The notes under the pieces are model-generated. The model worked only from the letters and a program-made list of their open reading frames with translations. It had not been told where the DNA came from and searched no databases. Source: Candidatus Nitrospira neomarina (GTDB lineage: Bacteria; Nitrospirota; Nitrospiria; Nitrospirales; UBA8639). Taken from it: a stretch of DNA of 64,000 bases. Both the position numbers and the translations under genes were made by a program. Location of the stretch: contig NZ_CP116968.1 in assembly GCF_032051675.1 (NCBI RefSeq), positions 124,001 through 188,000 on the forward strand. Direction: 5' to 3'. Positions 63,395 to 64,000 of the stretch are shown one piece after another. The number at the start of each line of letters is the position of its first letter. The stretch's first letter is position 1.

Positions 63395-64000
63395 TTAGAG
63401 GCGAGCGTCCCGAGTTTCCGGCGTCTCCAGGCTAATCCGGCCCAGCGTGCCATTGCGGAATTCCGTCAAGAGAATTTTCGCCGCTTTTTCCCGATCCAAT
63501 TCTCCGCCCTTTCCTTTCCGCAGACAGCCGCGTTTTGTGGCGATGGCTTCCAGGACGCCCGTACTATCCAGTCCGTCTGTGAGGAAGCCATAGCGTTTCG
63601 TCAGCAAAGTCGGGTAGCGCGCGAGAAGGATGGTGACAAGAAACTCGGCGATTTCTTCCTCGACCATCACCTTGGCGGTGACGGCATGGATGGTTGCGAG
63701 CATGAGGCCCACATGGGGGTCTTCGATTTTTGGCCACAAGAGGCCGGGTGAGTCAATGAGCGTCATGTGGTCGTTCAGGGTGTGGCGTTGCTGGACTTTC
63801 GTCACGGCAGGTTCGTTGCCGACTTTTGCGAGACGGCGTTTGAGCAGGCTATTCATGAGCGTGGATTTGCCGACGTTGGGGATGCCCATGATCAGCATGC
63901 GAAGCGGCTTGCTGGCGCTGTGACGATGCGGGGCCAGGAGCTGACAAAGCCCGGGCACTTTGGCGGCCTGGCCGGCCTGGTGACAGGAGAGGGCGACGGC
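63395..64000 (-). CDS. YlqF/RbgA-type ribosome-biogenesis GTPase (5' end outside window)
   Basis: The minus frame is open from 64000 to the stop at 63395. G1 is MGIPNVGKST and G3 is DSPGLLWPK; the NKxD motif, which precedes G1 in this circularly permuted family, would lie beyond the edge. The C-terminal helical domain follows (VTILLARYPTLLTKRYG). RbgA-type GTPases help assemble the large ribosomal subunit. The window cuts its N-terminus. Confidence 0.88.
   Translation of the reverse strand, partial: AVALSCHQAGQAAKVPGLCQLLAPHRHSASKPLRMLIMGIPNVGKSTLMNSLLKRRLAKVGNEPAVTKVQQRHTLNDHMTLIDSPGLLWPKIEDPHVGLMLATIHAVTAKVMVEEEIAEFLVTILLARYPTLLTKRYGFLTDGLDSTGVLEAIATKRGCLRKGKGGELDREKAAKILLTEFRNGTLGRISLETPETRDARL

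Noticed and set aside
1-64000. CRISPR array, tRNA, rRNA, integrase or transposase genes
   Set aside because: I looked for regular spaced repeats, tRNA-like T-loop sequences and recombinase motifs and found none I could support.

Overview
The window looks like a chromosome segment of a Gram-negative bacterium, most likely a Nitrospira-type member of the Nitrospirota. I infer this from the gene mix: an Mla lipid-transport operon, class V FBP aldolase/phosphatase, many NarL-type histidine kinases and response regulators, an acr3-type arsenic operon, RRM, GYD, DUF2934 and DUF427 proteins, many lipoproteins, and hairpin-forming dispersed repeats. No rRNA, tRNA or CRISPR array was seen.

Region 1 (1-12920) is a GC-rich, entirely plus-strand accessory island unlike the rest. 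Its first part is a train of genes of the kind found in NLR-like and abortive-infection conflict systems: the C-terminus of a NACHT NTPase, a protein with three TIR-like domains, an overlapping nSTAND1 NTPase, a low-GC exported protein, a patatin phospholipase, a DRHyd/NDT-like domain fused to a TRAFs-binding (DUF4071) TPR region (the domain order of the N-terminal half of animal ASK1 kinases), and a SLATT (DUF4231) membrane protein. A second module follows: an unrecognised helical-repeat protein, a lipoprotein and a peptidoglycan-binding hydrolase. It ends in a decayed partial copy of the lipoprotein gene, which probably marks the edge of the island. This is the best candidate here for a poorly described system.

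Region 2 (12.9-25 kb) holds an APC permease with an exported isoaspartyl methyltransferase, a GH13 amylase, a universal stress protein, two alpha/beta hydrolases (one outside this region, near 60.4 kb), a hicBA module between direct repeats, wreckage of a phd/vapC-type pair, FBPase, and a thioredoxin-like/DsbD-like membrane fusion. Region 3 (25-34 kb) has a PAS histidine kinase, the mlaEFD-lipoprotein operon, then a kinase, NarL regulator and receiver. Region 4 (34-41.4 kb) has a sulfatase, an exported HAD phosphatase, a beta-barrel protein and DUF3313 lipoprotein (the pair duplicated, with the second copy decayed), and a cation/proton antiporter. The regulator, sulfatase and barrel genes share a 16-bp palindrome at the same distance from a -10-like box.

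Region 5 (41.9-52 kb) is rich in two-component genes (two large kinases and five further receivers), with a sugar nucleotidyltransferase, an RRM protein and small proteins. Region 6 (52-54.4 kb) is a tightly overlapping arsR-arsI-arsC-acr3 operon whose promoter appears to give a leaderless arsR message under an operator that spans the start codon. Region 7 (54.5-64 kb) carries Vgb-like, TPR, LEA2/WHy, Yip1, GDPD, hydrolase, DUF427, GYD and zinc-ribbon proteins and, at the right edge on the minus strand, a YlqF/RbgA-type GTPase cut by the window.
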